In this document: piece after piece, positions 44,659 through 53,587 of the stretch | Layout of the letters: the number at the start of each line of letters is the position of its first letter | Position numbering within the stretch: position 1 is the stretch's first letter | Origin: Candidatus Azobacteroides sp. | GTDB taxonomy: Bacteria; Bacteroidota; Bacteroidia; Bacteroidales; WRGA01 | Length of the DNA stretch: 62,348 bases | Reading direction: 5' to 3' | Assembly (NCBI GenBank): GCA_021201815.1 | Contig: JAJQEC010000067.1 | Span: 1 to 62,348 of the forward strand | Notes under the pieces: model-generated | Database searches by the model: none | The model's input: only the letters and a program-made list of their open reading frames with translations | What the model was told of the DNA's origin: nothing | Position numbers and translations under genes: made by a program

Positions 44659-45900
44659 TTAAGGTAAGGTAGAATAAAATTTTTCTGTAGCTACTTTTTC
44701 TGCTATCCTGATAATAACTTGTACGGCTTTATCCATTGACTGGATAGGGATGAATTCGTACTTTCCGTGGAAATTCAATCCTCCGGCAAATATATTAGGG
44801 CAGGGGAGACCTTTAAAAGATAACTGTGCACCATCTGTTCCCCCACGAATCGGTTTTATGACAGGCTTGATGCCTATCTCTTTCATTGCGTCTGCGGCAA
44901 TATCTATAATATATTTTACCGGTTCTATTTTCTCCCGCATATTATAATACTGGTCTTGTATATCCAGTGTTGCGACAGGGCCGAACTCAGCATTTATCTT
45001 ATTTACCAGGTGCAGGAGTTCTTTTTTTCTTCTTTCGAATCTGTCAGAGTCATGATCCCGTATAATATATGTCAGGATTGTCTCCTCCACAGTGCCGTTA
45101 AAAGAAACCAGATGGAAAAAGCCTTCATAGCCTTCTGTATGTTCCGGTGTTTCACTTCGCGGAAGCATGGAAGATAATTGGTTGCCGATACGAATAGAAT
45201 TGATCATTTTATGCTTTGCACTTCCGGGATGCACATTCCTTCCTTTGATCGTAATTTTCGCACCTGCTGCGTTGAAGTTCTCATATTCGAGTTCTCCGAG
45301 TTCTCCTCCATCCATCGTATAAGCCCATTTCGTACCGAATTTCTTTACATCGAACTTCTCAGCTCCTTTCCCTATTTCTTCGTCCGGAGTAAAAGCGATT
45401 CTTATTTTTCCATGTTTAATCTGAGGGTGTGAGATGAGGTATTCCATTGCCGTGACAATTTCAGCAATCCCGGCTTTATCATCTGCCCCCAGTAAAGTAG
45501 TACCATCAGTTACTATCAGATCCTGATTTTTATATTTTTTCAACTCCGGAAAATCTTTCGGAGATAAAATAATATTTTCTTTCTGATTCAGAACAATATC
45601 TTTTCCATCATACTTCACAATTACTCGGGCATTTACATTTTTTCCCGACATATCCGGGCTGGTATCCATATGAGCAATAAACCCGATTGCAGGTACTTCT
45701 TCTTCCGTATTGGACGGAAGAGTAGCCATTAAATATCCGTTGGAATCCAGTTTTACTTCTTTCAGGCCTATTCCCTTCAATTCTGCAGCCAGCTCTTTTG
45801 CAAATAGTATTTGTCCCGGAGTACTGGGTGTAAGGCCTGTGTCAGCATTAGACTGGGTATCATAACCTACATATTTAATAAATCGTTCGATAATGTTCAT
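44659..45900 (-). CDS. pepT: Peptidase T (tripeptidase)
   Basis: A 413-residue M20-family di-zinc aminopeptidase releasing the N-terminal residue of tripeptides. Metal ligands and catalytic residues: His77 and Asp79 (IAHMDTSPD), Asp140 (LLGADDKAG), Glu174/175 (FTPDEEIG), and the C-terminal HGKYEFIP histidine. [19 protein letters not shown] is a family marker. Cytoplasmic; no signal peptide. It begins 19 bases after the PurF-like gene. Confidence 0.95.
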   Translation of the reverse strand: MNIIERFIKYVGYDTQSNADTGLTPSTPGQILFAKELAAELKGIGLKEVKLDSNGYLMATLPSNTEEEVPAIGFIAHMDTSPDMSGKNVNARVIVKYDGKDIVLNQKENIILSPKDFPELKKYKNQDLIVTDGTTLLGADDKAGIAEIVTAMEYLISHPQIKHGKIRIAFTPDEEIGKGAEKFDVKKFGTKWAYTMDGGELGELEYENFNAAGAKITIKGRNVHPGSAKHKMINSIRIGNQLSSMLPRSETPEHTEGYEGFFHLVSFNGTVEETILTYIIRDHDSDRFERRKKELLHLVNKINAEFGPVATLDIQDQYYNMREKIEPVKYIIDIAADAMKEIGIKPVIKPIRGGTDGAQLSFKGLPCPNIFAGGLNFHGKYEFIPIQSMDKAVQVIIRIAEKVATEKFYSTLP

Positions 45901-45919
45901 ACTTATAAACTATAAGAGA

Positions 45920-47323
45920 TTAAAAATAACTGGAAGCATCGAAGCAATGAGTACACACCTTTTCTTTTGGCAGGTCGATTGCGTTCACAAGATTTTCCAG
46001 CTTATTATATTTTAATGAAGTCATATTAAATTTCTTCCGGATACAATCTACCATCTTGCAATATTTCTGGCTGCCGGCTTTGCTGTATTCTTGCAAATCG
46101 ACATTATCTTTTCCTTCCAGTTCCCGGATAACACGTCTTGTCATTAATTCCATATCCGATTGAGAAGCTGTAAAGTTAAGAAAAGGGCAGGAGTAAATGA
46201 GGGGAGGGCTTCCGATCCGCATGTGTACTTCTTTGGCACCATAATGATAAAGCACTGCCACATTGTCTTTTAATTGAGTACCCCGGACAATAGAATCATC
46301 ACAGAAAATAATTTTTTTTCCTGTCAGCAAATGCCTGTTAGGCATTAATTTCATTTTTGCCACTAACTGGCGGGTTTCCTGGTTACCCGGAGTAAAACTT
46401 CTGGGCCAGGTCGGTGTATATTTCACAATGGCCCGCCGGTAAGGAACTCCTTTTCCTTCGGCATATCCCAAGGCCTGTCCTACACCCGAATCCGGTATGC
46501 CGGAAACAAAATCGATATCTGAATCATCTTCTTTTGACATCTGTAAACCGCTGTTATATCGCACTCCATCTACATTTTTGCCTTCATAATCTGAAACAGG
46601 ATACCCATAATACACCCACAGAAAAGAACAAACCTGCATCTTGTCATTCGGCTTTCTGAGCTGCATATATCCATCTGCCGTAATCCGGATGATTTCTCCC
46701 GGTCCAACAAAGTAGTCTGTTTCATAACCAAGATTAGAAAATCCGCAAGGTTCGGAACTAACCGCATAGGCACCGTCTTTTTTCCCTATTACCACAGGTG
46801 TTCTTCCTAATTTATCGCGGGCTGCAATAATGCCGCTTTCTGTCAGCAGGAGCATAGAACAGGAACCTTTTATTTTTTCATACACATTTTCTATTCCGTC
46901 CTCGAAATTTTTCCCTTCGGAAATAAGCAGTGCTATTAGCTCTGTCTGGTTACATTTTCCTGAACTAAGCTCGGAAAAGTAGTATCCTTTTTTGAGAAGT
47001 TCCTCTTCCAACTCATTGATATTATTAATCCGGGCAACCGTAACCAGGGCAAAATAGCCCAGGTGAGATTTGATAACAATAGGCTGGGGGTCCGTATCAC
47101 TGATAACACCGATACCGGAATTCCCTATAAACTTATCCAGGGAATCTTCGAACTTTGTCCGGAAATAAGAATTTTCAATGCTATGGATAGAGCGGTAAAT
47201 CACTCCGTCTTTCAATGTGGCCAGTCCGGCACGTTTTGTTCCTAAATGTGAGTTATAATCTGTCCCGTAAAATAAATCCGTACGACATGCTGTTTTTGAT
47301 ATTGTGCCGAAAAATCCGCCCAT
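45920..47323 (-). CDS. PurF-like amidophosphoribosyltransferase lacking the catalytic cysteine
   Basis: A 467-residue relative of PurF. The N-terminal class II amidotransferase domain (1-about 230) starts MGGFFGTISK where functional enzymes have M-C-G: the nucleophile Cys2 is Gly, so glutamine hydrolysis should be lost. NSHLGTKRAGLAT and the rest of the fold are kept. The phosphoribosyltransferase domain (about 240-420) retains the PRPP loop IIFCDDSIVRGTQL and the GIPDSG segment. Several cysteines near the end (C421-type YCKMVDCIRKK, VCTHCF) could bind a cluster or metal. It leads the pepT-gcvT-comB operon. It probably uses free ammonia or another amine, or does something else with PRPP; a separate PurF is expected elsewhere. 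Confidence 0.85.
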   Translation of the reverse strand: MGGFFGTISKTACRTDLFYGTDYNSHLGTKRAGLATLKDGVIYRSIHSIENSYFRTKFEDSLDKFIGNSGIGVISDTDPQPIVIKSHLGYFALVTVARINNINELEEELLKKGYYFSELSSGKCNQTELIALLISEGKNFEDGIENVYEKIKGSCSMLLLTESGIIAARDKLGRTPVVIGKKDGAYAVSSEPCGFSNLGYETDYFVGPGEIIRITADGYMQLRKPNDKMQVCSFLWVYYGYPVSDYEGKNVDGVRYNSGLQMSKEDDSDIDFVSGIPDSGVGQALGYAEGKGVPYRRAIVKYTPTWPRSFTPGNQETRQLVAKMKLMPNRHLLTGKKIIFCDDSIVRGTQLKDNVAVLYHYGAKEVHMRIGSPPLIYSCPFLNFTASQSDMELMTRRVIRELEGKDNVDLQEYSKAGSQKYCKMVDCIRKKFNMTSLKYNKLENLVNAIDLPKEKVCTHCFDASSYF

Positions 47324-47392
47324 AAATAATTACGTATTAAACTTAAAAAATAAAAAAGAAGCTTTTGTTACCGAATTGTAACAATTAAGTTA

Positions 47393-47400
47393 CAAAAATA
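47393..47400 (-). promoter_or_regulatory. -7 promoter box of the purF-like operon
   Basis: CAAAAATA (+) reads TATTTTTG on the - strand, perfect for TAnnTTTG, 70 bases before the ATG. No TTG lies at -33. Confidence 0.4.
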
Positions 47401-47557
47401 AGGCCTCAAATGTAATCATTTTCTTTTAAGGGACATAAGGTTCATAAAGGTAAAAAATAAGATTTAATTTCTTTATCGGTATTTTCTTAACGGGGTTATG
47501 AATATTATATTCAAAAGATTGAAATAAATATTAATTACCTGGTATCTACATATAAAA

Positions 47558-47587
47558 AAGCACAGCACCGATAAAGGTGCTGCGCTT
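47558..47587 (-). terminator. Rho-independent terminator after the TIMP-like gene
   Basis: On the - strand AAGCGCAGCACC pairs with GGTGCTGTGCTT (one G-T pair), loop 6, followed by TTTTTTATA. It lies about 100 bases after the stop codon at 47686. Confidence 0.85.
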
Positions 47588-47685
47588 ATCCGAAAAATTT
47601 CTGCAAAAGGCAATAGAATGGGAAAATTAAAAACTTCTTTTTCTTATTTTTGAAAATAGTTGTTCTTTCATTTTTCAGGAATTAT

Positions 47686-49065
47686 TTAAAACAATAATTT
47701 TTTAACGATCTGTTTTCCCGATTGGAATGTCACATAACAAATAAAAATACCTTGCGAACTAAATGGAAACTGCAAATAAGTAGTTGTATCGCCCGAGTAC
47801 TTAAAAACCGATTTTCCTGTGATATCTGCCAGTTGTACGGACCGGATCTCGTCTGCAGGACTTTCAATAGTAATGTCTTTTTCGTTTATGGAAATTTTAA
47901 TGAGGTCTTCTTCAGTGGTGGTTACAGAAGTTACATAATCACACGGAAGATCACCGGTATTATAAGTGCCGTATTCGGGATGGGAATAACATCGCAGGCC
48001 CTGGTACCACCTGGCTGTTACACAGCAGGTAGATTCTTCAATACGAAAATTAAACAAATGTTCTGTGTCTCCGATCCCTTCGATTATTTTACCGGTTCGT
48101 TCATACGGATAGAGGTTGTCCGTTCCATCCCATAATTTTGTCGAATAAGTAACAGATAATACCTTTAGTTCTTTATCAAAAATAGAAATTGTTTCTACGC
48201 TGTTTACTTTTACTTCCACTGGCTGAAGGGGATTTATAAGCATTATTTCCGGGTCAGTTCCGGGGTAGTCAATTGTCCAGGAATCTCCGGGAGCTGCATC
48301 CAATATATACAACGGAGTAAATTCTCCGGAATAAGGCGCGTAGCAAAATATAGTATTCCCTTCTTTATAAAGATAAACATCTGCCGGTGTAGACGCACAG
48401 GCTCTACTGCGATAGCCCCGGGAAATCGTATTGCACATTTTGCCCGCGACCCATTTATCTCCACTGGAATACAGGGAATGGTAAGTGTAGCTTAGATCAT
48501 GTTCCGGATGATCAAGGTAAGTCTCTCCATACGTCCATTCTGTTCCCACCGGAGCAAATGAAAGAGTAGGTACATCTATGCCTAAATAGTTATAAAATTC
48601 AATAATAGACATCGTTTCTTCCTCTCCGGATTGTAATCTTCCGGTTATATATCCTTCTGAAAAACGAGCTATTGCATAGCTGCAATTAACAGGCATGTAG
48701 TCTTCTTCTTTTTCCGGTGCTTCTTCGCTTTCCGGAGAGTTTCCGGAAAGATCTGTTTTCCGAAGTAACAGGTAAAGGGTTTCTCCGTCTTCGTATGCTT
48801 CTGCATACCCAATGCGGCAGGTTACTCCGTTGTCCAGCCAGACAGTAATGGTTTCATCCGGAATAGCTCCTTTTATATTTTCAAGGACTTTAACCTGCAT
48901 TCCATGTCCTTCTGCATTTTCTTTTATCCCTTTAATTAAGAAAAACTCTTCCTGGTCCATATCGGAAAAGGCTGGTATAAAAGGACGAATTTCGTTACAG
49001 TCACAGGTAAGAACGCGTTGAAATGCTAATGCGAGAATGAAAAGAGTAATAATTTTTGTTTTCAT
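47686..49065 (-). CDS. T9SS cargo with N-terminal TIMP/NTR-like domain
   Basis: A 459-residue secreted protein. The signal peptide ends at about T20, so the mature chain would begin CDC (Cys21, Cys23). Two more cysteines follow at 83 and 128 in a domain with MQVKVLENIKGAIPD, ITVWLDNG and ETLYLLLRK, the pattern of NTR/TIMP domains, in which the first and third residues of a C-x-C start form disulfides with later cysteines. A central domain (about 160-380) is unrecognised. The C-terminus (about 385-459) is a type A T9SS sorting domain: ITIESPADEIRSVQLADITG, GIFICYVTFQSGKQIVKKLLF. It lies next to a secreted metalloprotease. Confidence 0.75.
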   Translation of the reverse strand: MKTKIITLFILALAFQRVLTCDCNEIRPFIPAFSDMDQEEFFLIKGIKENAEGHGMQVKVLENIKGAIPDETITVWLDNGVTCRIGYAEAYEDGETLYLLLRKTDLSGNSPESEEAPEKEEDYMPVNCSYAIARFSEGYITGRLQSGEEETMSIIEFYNYLGIDVPTLSFAPVGTEWTYGETYLDHPEHDLSYTYHSLYSSGDKWVAGKMCNTISRGYRSRACASTPADVYLYKEGNTIFCYAPYSGEFTPLYILDAAPGDSWTIDYPGTDPEIMLINPLQPVEVKVNSVETISIFDKELKVLSVTYSTKLWDGTDNLYPYERTGKIIEGIGDTEHLFNFRIEESTCCVTARWYQGLRCYSHPEYGTYNTGDLPCDYVTSVTTTEEDLIKISINEKDITIESPADEIRSVQLADITGKSVFKYSGDTTTYLQFPFSSQGIFICYVTFQSGKQIVKKLLF

Positions 49066-49136
49066 AAGTAAAAATTTTAAAGTTAATAGAAAGCATGCTC
49101 GGGTATGATTCCGAATAATGTATACAGTTAATTTTT

Positions 49137-49144
49137 CAAAAGTA
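49137..49144 (-). promoter_or_regulatory. -7 promoter box of the TIMP-like gene
   Basis: CAAAAGTA (+) reads TACTTTTG on the - strand, a perfect TAnnTTTG, 71 bases before the ATG. No -33 TTG seen. Confidence 0.4.
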
Positions 49145-49328
49145 AAAGTAATGAATAAAAAGAAAAGATAATATATAAATGGAAATTTTATTTTTTACAA
49201 GCAGTATAAAAAAGATAAATAAGCAACATATTTTTATGTTTTTTAATAATTCGAATATTGGTTTTATTTGTTGTTTTCTCTTTTCCTGCTTTTTATATAG
49301 AAAAGGAAATCCAACTTATTAAAATATA

Positions 49329-49354
49329 AAAAGCTACCATTTCCGGTAGCTTTT
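49329..49354 (-). terminator. Rho-independent terminator of the metalloprotease gene
   Basis: AAAAGCTACC and GGTAGCTTTT form a perfect 10-bp stem with a 6-base loop, followed on the - strand by TTTTATATTTT. It separates the metalloprotease from the TIMP-like gene transcriptionally. Confidence 0.85.
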
Positions 49355-49387
49355 CATAAAAAATTACTTACTTATAGATAAGATAAA

Positions 49388-50779
49388 TTAATTACATCCG
49401 TTATCATCATTGATAAATTCGAATTCGGCATTCGCTTTTACTTCAAATCCTTCTTTTAGTTCAATGGTATTAGAGCGGTATATAGTTACTCCACTTTGGA
49501 TTATCTGGGTCGAAGTAATCTTCTCCCGGGCCTGATATTCATTAAAACCATTGACAGTGCCGGATAAGGTTAACGTTGCCGGTATATTTCCGGTCAATAA
49601 CGAGCTTTTGCTTGCCAGAAATGGTGCAATCTGATTAATGGATTCCGGACAAAACCATAAGTTATAGTCCTTATCACCCTGGCACATGACGGATCCGGTG
49701 GATTGCCCGCATTGACAGGCACTTGTTGTCGGATGGTTTCCATTCAGGTTATGACCGATTTCATGGGCTGTAGTTCTGAACATTCCGGTACGGTACATGC
49801 TAAGCGAATAGGCCAATGCGGTATTTAACTGTCCTAACCATGCGATTCCGGTTGTTCCGGCATTCAGGGTTTTTCCTGTAAAAAGATGCGCTACATTCCT
49901 TATAATACCCGTATGGTTCGAGTTCCATTGTGTTCTGAAAGCATCCAGAAGTAAACTCGCGTCTGTGGTATTATAAGGGGTATTAGAGGTGGTCCATATA
50001 TTTTGGTAAGTGACGGAAAATCTCAGGTTAAAAGTAGACTCATAAGCACCTTCTATCAGGTTCAGAATGGAAAAAATATAACTGTAGGTAGCCGTAAGAT
50101 TATTCCCTGTTTTTTGATAGAATTCAAAGTCCGCATCGGTTGCCAGTTGCAGGTAGTAATTACAAAGGGCGGTCGCAGTTATTGATTCCTGAGAGGAAGG
50201 ATCTACAGATATTTCTTTTGGTGCAATGAGAATATCCGAAATAGATAAATTTTGTTCTTCTGCATCAAAAATGACATCTTCGTTCCGGTAAAGAATAAGA
50301 CGGGCATCTTTTTTGTCCTTTGTATAGAGGCTGCTTTGCTGGATTACGTATTCTTCGTCACCATCCAGGATAATACCCCAGAATTCATTCTTGTCGATGG
50401 TCAATCTCACTATTTTATCATCGGCGGTTTTCCCTTTATAAGTGTTTGGAATATATTCTCCCTGATAGGTAAAAGTGCCGGCATCAGATACGTAGGATGC
50501 GGTAAAATTCTCAGCCCGCATATCGTTTACTCCGATATGGATCAGCCAGTCATTTTCCGTATCAATGGTTAATCTGAATTCCACTTGTCCCTTTTTATCC
50601 AGTTCATTAAGTATTTTTTCTTTTTCTATGGAAAAAGATTTATATTTCTTAAAATGAGTATCCAATAGCTGCTTTTCAGAAGCTGAAAGAATATTCTTCG
50701 TGACTATGGGGCTAATCTCTCCATATATAGAGCTACTCCAGCCTATAATCAACGTTATTATGAGAAGCAAATATTTCAT
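49388..50779 (-). CDS. Secreted reprolysin-like zinc metalloprotease
   Basis: A 463-residue protease with signal peptide (cleavage near SSIYG-EIS), a propeptide of the reprolysin type (about 25-190), a catalytic domain (about 200-395) and a C-terminal beta-rich module (about 410-463; SNTIELKEGFEVKANAEFEF, resembling the 3-coathanger stack found in Bacteroidetes secreted proteins). The zinc site is His339, Glu340, His343 and His349 in TAHEIGHNLNGNH, with Met365 (GSVMCQ) as the Met-turn. The spacing to the third His is that of metzincins, although Gly is one position late. No T9SS sorting domain is evident. The TIMP-like gene lies immediately downstream. Confidence 0.88.
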   Translation of the reverse strand: MKYLLLIITLIIGWSSSIYGEISPIVTKNILSASEKQLLDTHFKKYKSFSIEKEKILNELDKKGQVEFRLTIDTENDWLIHIGVNDMRAENFTASYVSDAGTFTYQGEYIPNTYKGKTADDKIVRLTIDKNEFWGIILDGDEEYVIQQSSLYTKDKKDARLILYRNEDVIFDAEEQNLSISDILIAPKEISVDPSSQESITATALCNYYLQLATDADFEFYQKTGNNLTATYSYIFSILNLIEGAYESTFNLRFSVTYQNIWTTSNTPYNTTDASLLLDAFRTQWNSNHTGIIRNVAHLFTGKTLNAGTTGIAWLGQLNTALAYSLSMYRTGMFRTTAHEIGHNLNGNHPTTSACQCGQSTGSVMCQGDKDYNLWFCPESINQIAPFLASKSSLLTGNIPATLTLSGTVNGFNEYQAREKITSTQIIQSGVTIYRSNTIELKEGFEVKANAEFEFINDDNGCN

Positions 50780-50989
50780 AAGCGTAGAAATTTGTCTGTT
50801 AATGATTTTATTTACATTATTTCTGTTGATATATATCCAACCTGATAGCTGTTCGCTTGCGAGTGGTACGTTTATTCCATCTCTCTAAAAATGATACCTT
50901 CAGGAAGAGAACGATTTTTATTCCTGCTTTAGATGTTTATCTTTCTTCTTTCTGAAAAATATCGGTTGGAACAGAGGATTTCTACTTTG

Positions 50990-52186
50990 CTATTCGGTAA
51001 GGATCATTCGTTTGATATCCACTTCTTTTCCATCTGCAATTAACGCATACAGATAAATGCCCGCACTGACTTCATCGCCGGAAATTTCCTGATACCCTTC
51101 TCCGGAAGCTGCAATCGCATATTGTTTCAGCTGTTTTCCCTGTAAATCATAAATACAAAGCGAAGCGTTTTTTACATCTGCCGGCAGGTAATATTTTATT
51201 TGTGTGGTCTGTGAAAATGGATTCGGATTATTTTGGTAGAGTACCGCAACCTGACTGCTTGTTGTAGATGTAATATCCGTTGCAGCTCTTAATTGAAGAG
51301 AGCGGTTTTCCTCTTTCACTTCATCCAGTTCCTCTTTTAATTCCTTAATAGACTGGATTAAAATAGGAATAAGCCCGATGTAATTAATTCCCAGGTAACC
51401 ACTTTGCTGCTCATATACCAGATCCGGATAAAGTTGTTGCAGTTCCTGGGCGGAAAGACCGTACTGTTTTTTTTGAAAGACCGGAAGTGTCTCATCGAAC
51501 ATTTTCATTTTTACGCTTCCCGTATCTGAAGAAATGGTATTATCCAGTTCTAAATATTGTTGTTTGAGATTGTATTCAATCGGATGCATCTTTAATATGT
51601 TATCCAATGCTTTTCCGGAACTCAATTCTACTACATTTTCTTTCAGCCGGATATCTGAATTTCCGATTACTGTTCCGTTGATGGTTCCGGTTACCATAAT
51701 GTCATTTTCAAAATAACCGGAGTATCGTCCGGGAACGGGATTACCATAGTGATTACTTCCGATAGCTCCATAGACAGCAGTGCCATTTCCATTCCCAAAT
51801 AAACATCCCATTATCCCATAATTATATCCCGAAGTGGAATTCCCGGCTACTCCAAGAAGACCAAATGCACGTCCGGAAGCACTTGTCGCTGTAGTATTGG
51901 CATCTCCCCTGACACCAACATTAAATTTATTATTTACTATTTCTGTATTTCCATTAATCCCGTTTGACCAATTTGTGGAAGCAAGAGTACTTCCTGATTT
52001 AAAAACGTAAAGTCCATAATCCCTGCTGGTTTTAATAGTTAATTTTGAATTGGTATCGAAACGATCTTCCTCAAATCCGGAAGAATGTAGAAGTGTATTT
52101 CCAACGCTGTTCACTTTTAACTGAGAAAAAAGTTGTGGAGCAATGCTTACTAATAAACCTAGTAGAATAAAACTAATTTTTTTCAT
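50990..52186 (-). CDS. T9SS cargo with Peptidase S74 intramolecular chaperone
   Basis: A 398-residue secreted protein with signal peptide (cleavage near QLFSQ). A Gly/Asn-rich N-terminal region (about 25-170; GLLGVAGNSTSGYNYGIMG) looks like a beta-structured fibre. The S74 domain (about 175-295) has the autocleavage pair Ser177 and Lys182 (NSDIRLKENV) and HPIEYNLKQ, followed by a short coiled coil (IKELKEELDEVKEENRSLQ). The C-terminal 75 residues are a type A T9SS sorting domain (YQNNPNPFSQTTQIKYYLP, AGIYLYALIADGKEVDIKRMI). S74 domains trimerise fibres and then cleave themselves off, an odd combination with a C-terminal sorting domain. Confidence 0.88.
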   Translation of the reverse strand: MKKISFILLGLLVSIAPQLFSQLKVNSVGNTLLHSSGFEEDRFDTNSKLTIKTSRDYGLYVFKSGSTLASTNWSNGINGNTEIVNNKFNVGVRGDANTTATSASGRAFGLLGVAGNSTSGYNYGIMGCLFGNGNGTAVYGAIGSNHYGNPVPGRYSGYFENDIMVTGTINGTVIGNSDIRLKENVVELSSGKALDNILKMHPIEYNLKQQYLELDNTISSDTGSVKMKMFDETLPVFQKKQYGLSAQELQQLYPDLVYEQQSGYLGINYIGLIPILIQSIKELKEELDEVKEENRSLQLRAATDITSTTSSQVAVLYQNNPNPFSQTTQIKYYLPADVKNASLCIYDLQGKQLKQYAIAASGEGYQEISGDEVSAGIYLYALIADGKEVDIKRMILTE

Positions 52187-52456
52187 AACATTTTTAAATT
52201 AAAGATAAATAATAAGTAGTTAAAGTAATAGATAAGAAAATAATAGATAATTATAAAAAAGAAAGGTTTGTTTTTGTGGTATTTATTTAATTTTAAATAT
52301 ACAATGTTAATTAAATAAATAATTAAAAACAAATATTGGGAGGAGTGAATAAAAGAAAACTTTTATTAAAAGCAGAAGGAGGAATAAAGATTTTTTAGGA
52401 ATACTGCTTTCAAGCAATCTATGAAAAAATGGTTAATAATACATAGATAAAATTTG

Positions 52457-53293
52457 TTAATAAGCATGATTTTTATCAATAATTATACATTCTTTTTTTT
52501 TGATCCGGGAAGCCACCGGTGAAAAAGAACTATTATAACAACCATATATTCTGGAAGTATGGGATAAGGTGTATAAATCTGCTACGGCATTTTTCATTCC
52601 TTTCAGAGAACGTCTGGATATTTCCTGAGGAAACGTAATGATTCGTTCCCCGAACTTGTCCTGAATAATTTGTCTGTCTGTTTCAGAATCCGTAGCCAGA
52701 TAAAAAAGAATTTCCGGACAATCTTTTATTTCTTTTTCCATTTTTTCAATGAAAAGGTAAGTCGGGCTGTTTGAAATAGCTCCTGTATTATCTGTTCTCC
52801 GTATATGGATACCTATAGTACGGGAATTAAAAAACTGAATTCTGCGGTTGATTTCTTCCCGAATATCTCTGACGGGTATAAACAATAAAGAATATATATC
52901 ATCATTCCAAGGATAAAAATCGGAAAAGCTGGCAATATACACATTCTTATTTCTGACTTTCTCAGTAAAAGGTATTTGCTTTAAATGCATTTCCCGAACC
53001 TGTTCTTCATACAGGCAGATATCATATCTGACTTTCTCAAACAGCAAAGGTAAATAGAAGTTTTTTTTTCTGGGGCGGTCGTTGAGTAATAAGTCCGGTT
53101 TATCCGCTTCTTTCAAAATTATATTTTCCGGCAGTGGCTCAAAAAGCTCATGGAAACGACATCTCATAGCCCAATCTCTGAACCAGATGATTTTTAAATC
53201 GCTGTTTATATCTTTTGATAGACTATAGGCAGATACAATAGCTCTCATGCGGTTTGCCATACCTCCGACAGGTATGAAAGTTAGTTGAGGCAT
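52457..53293 (-). CDS. Fucosyltransferase-like protein
   Basis: A 278-residue protein with the nucleotide-sugar motif of the alpha-1,6-/O-fucosyltransferase superfamily: GGMANRMRAIVSAYSLSK at the start and IGIHIRRTDN (about 160) in the middle, then FYLATDSETDRQII and the end region YTLSHTSRIYGCYNSSFSPVASRI, which matches the peptide I-III arrangement of these GT-B enzymes. The donor is probably GDP-fucose by family, but this is unproven. No membrane segment. It is divergent from the FkbM methyltransferase gene, and both may decorate a glycan outside the main locus. Confidence 0.78.
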   Translation of the reverse strand: MPQLTFIPVGGMANRMRAIVSAYSLSKDINSDLKIIWFRDWAMRCRFHELFEPLPENIILKEADKPDLLLNDRPRKKNFYLPLLFEKVRYDICLYEEQVREMHLKQIPFTEKVRNKNVYIASFSDFYPWNDDIYSLLFIPVRDIREEINRRIQFFNSRTIGIHIRRTDNTGAISNSPTYLFIEKMEKEIKDCPEILFYLATDSETDRQIIQDKFGERIITFPQEISRRSLKGMKNAVADLYTLSHTSRIYGCYNSSFSPVASRIKKKECIIIDKNHAY

Positions 53294-53352
53294 ACTTAAT
53301 CACTTTTTATTTTTTAATCTTGTAAAGACTTTTTTCTCCGGAAACAAGAGTG

Positions 53353-53360
53353 CAAATTTA
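53353..53360 (-). promoter_or_regulatory. -7 promoter box of the fucosyltransferase-like gene
   Basis: CAAATTTA (+) reads TAAATTTG on the - strand, a perfect TAnnTTTG, 59 bases before the ATG. Confidence 0.4.
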
Positions 53361-53516
53361 TATATAATGGTATAATTTAAGGTATTCTTTATGCATTTTT
53401 TGTTAAAGGTAAAATCAATGGATATTTAAAACTTTTTATTTTGTAAGGTCTCTTGGTTACAACTTGCAGAGTCAGATTTCTTTTTACCTGGTAATAAAAT
53501 TTTCTTTCTTCATGAG

Positions 53517-53524
53517 TAGTTTTG
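53517..53524 (+). promoter_or_regulatory. -7 promoter box of the FkbM methyltransferase gene
   Basis: TAGTTTTG is a perfect TAnnTTTG, 63 bases before the ATG at 53588. No TTG at -33. Confidence 0.4.
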
Positions 53525-53587
53525 TGTGTATTTTATTATTTTTACATGGATAATTAATACGGTTGTCTTATATATAAATAAAAAAAT

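Larger units (their letters stand above)
47324..47685. other. Intergenic region with promoter and terminator
   Basis: 362 bases without a gene. It holds the likely promoter box of the PurF-like operon (47393-47400) and the terminator of the upstream secreted-protein gene (47558-47587). Confidence 0.6.
49066..49387. other. Intergenic region with promoter and terminator
   Basis: 322 very A/T-rich bases. It holds a promoter box for the TIMP-like gene (49137-49144) and the metalloprotease terminator (49329-49354). No gene seen. Confidence 0.6.
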
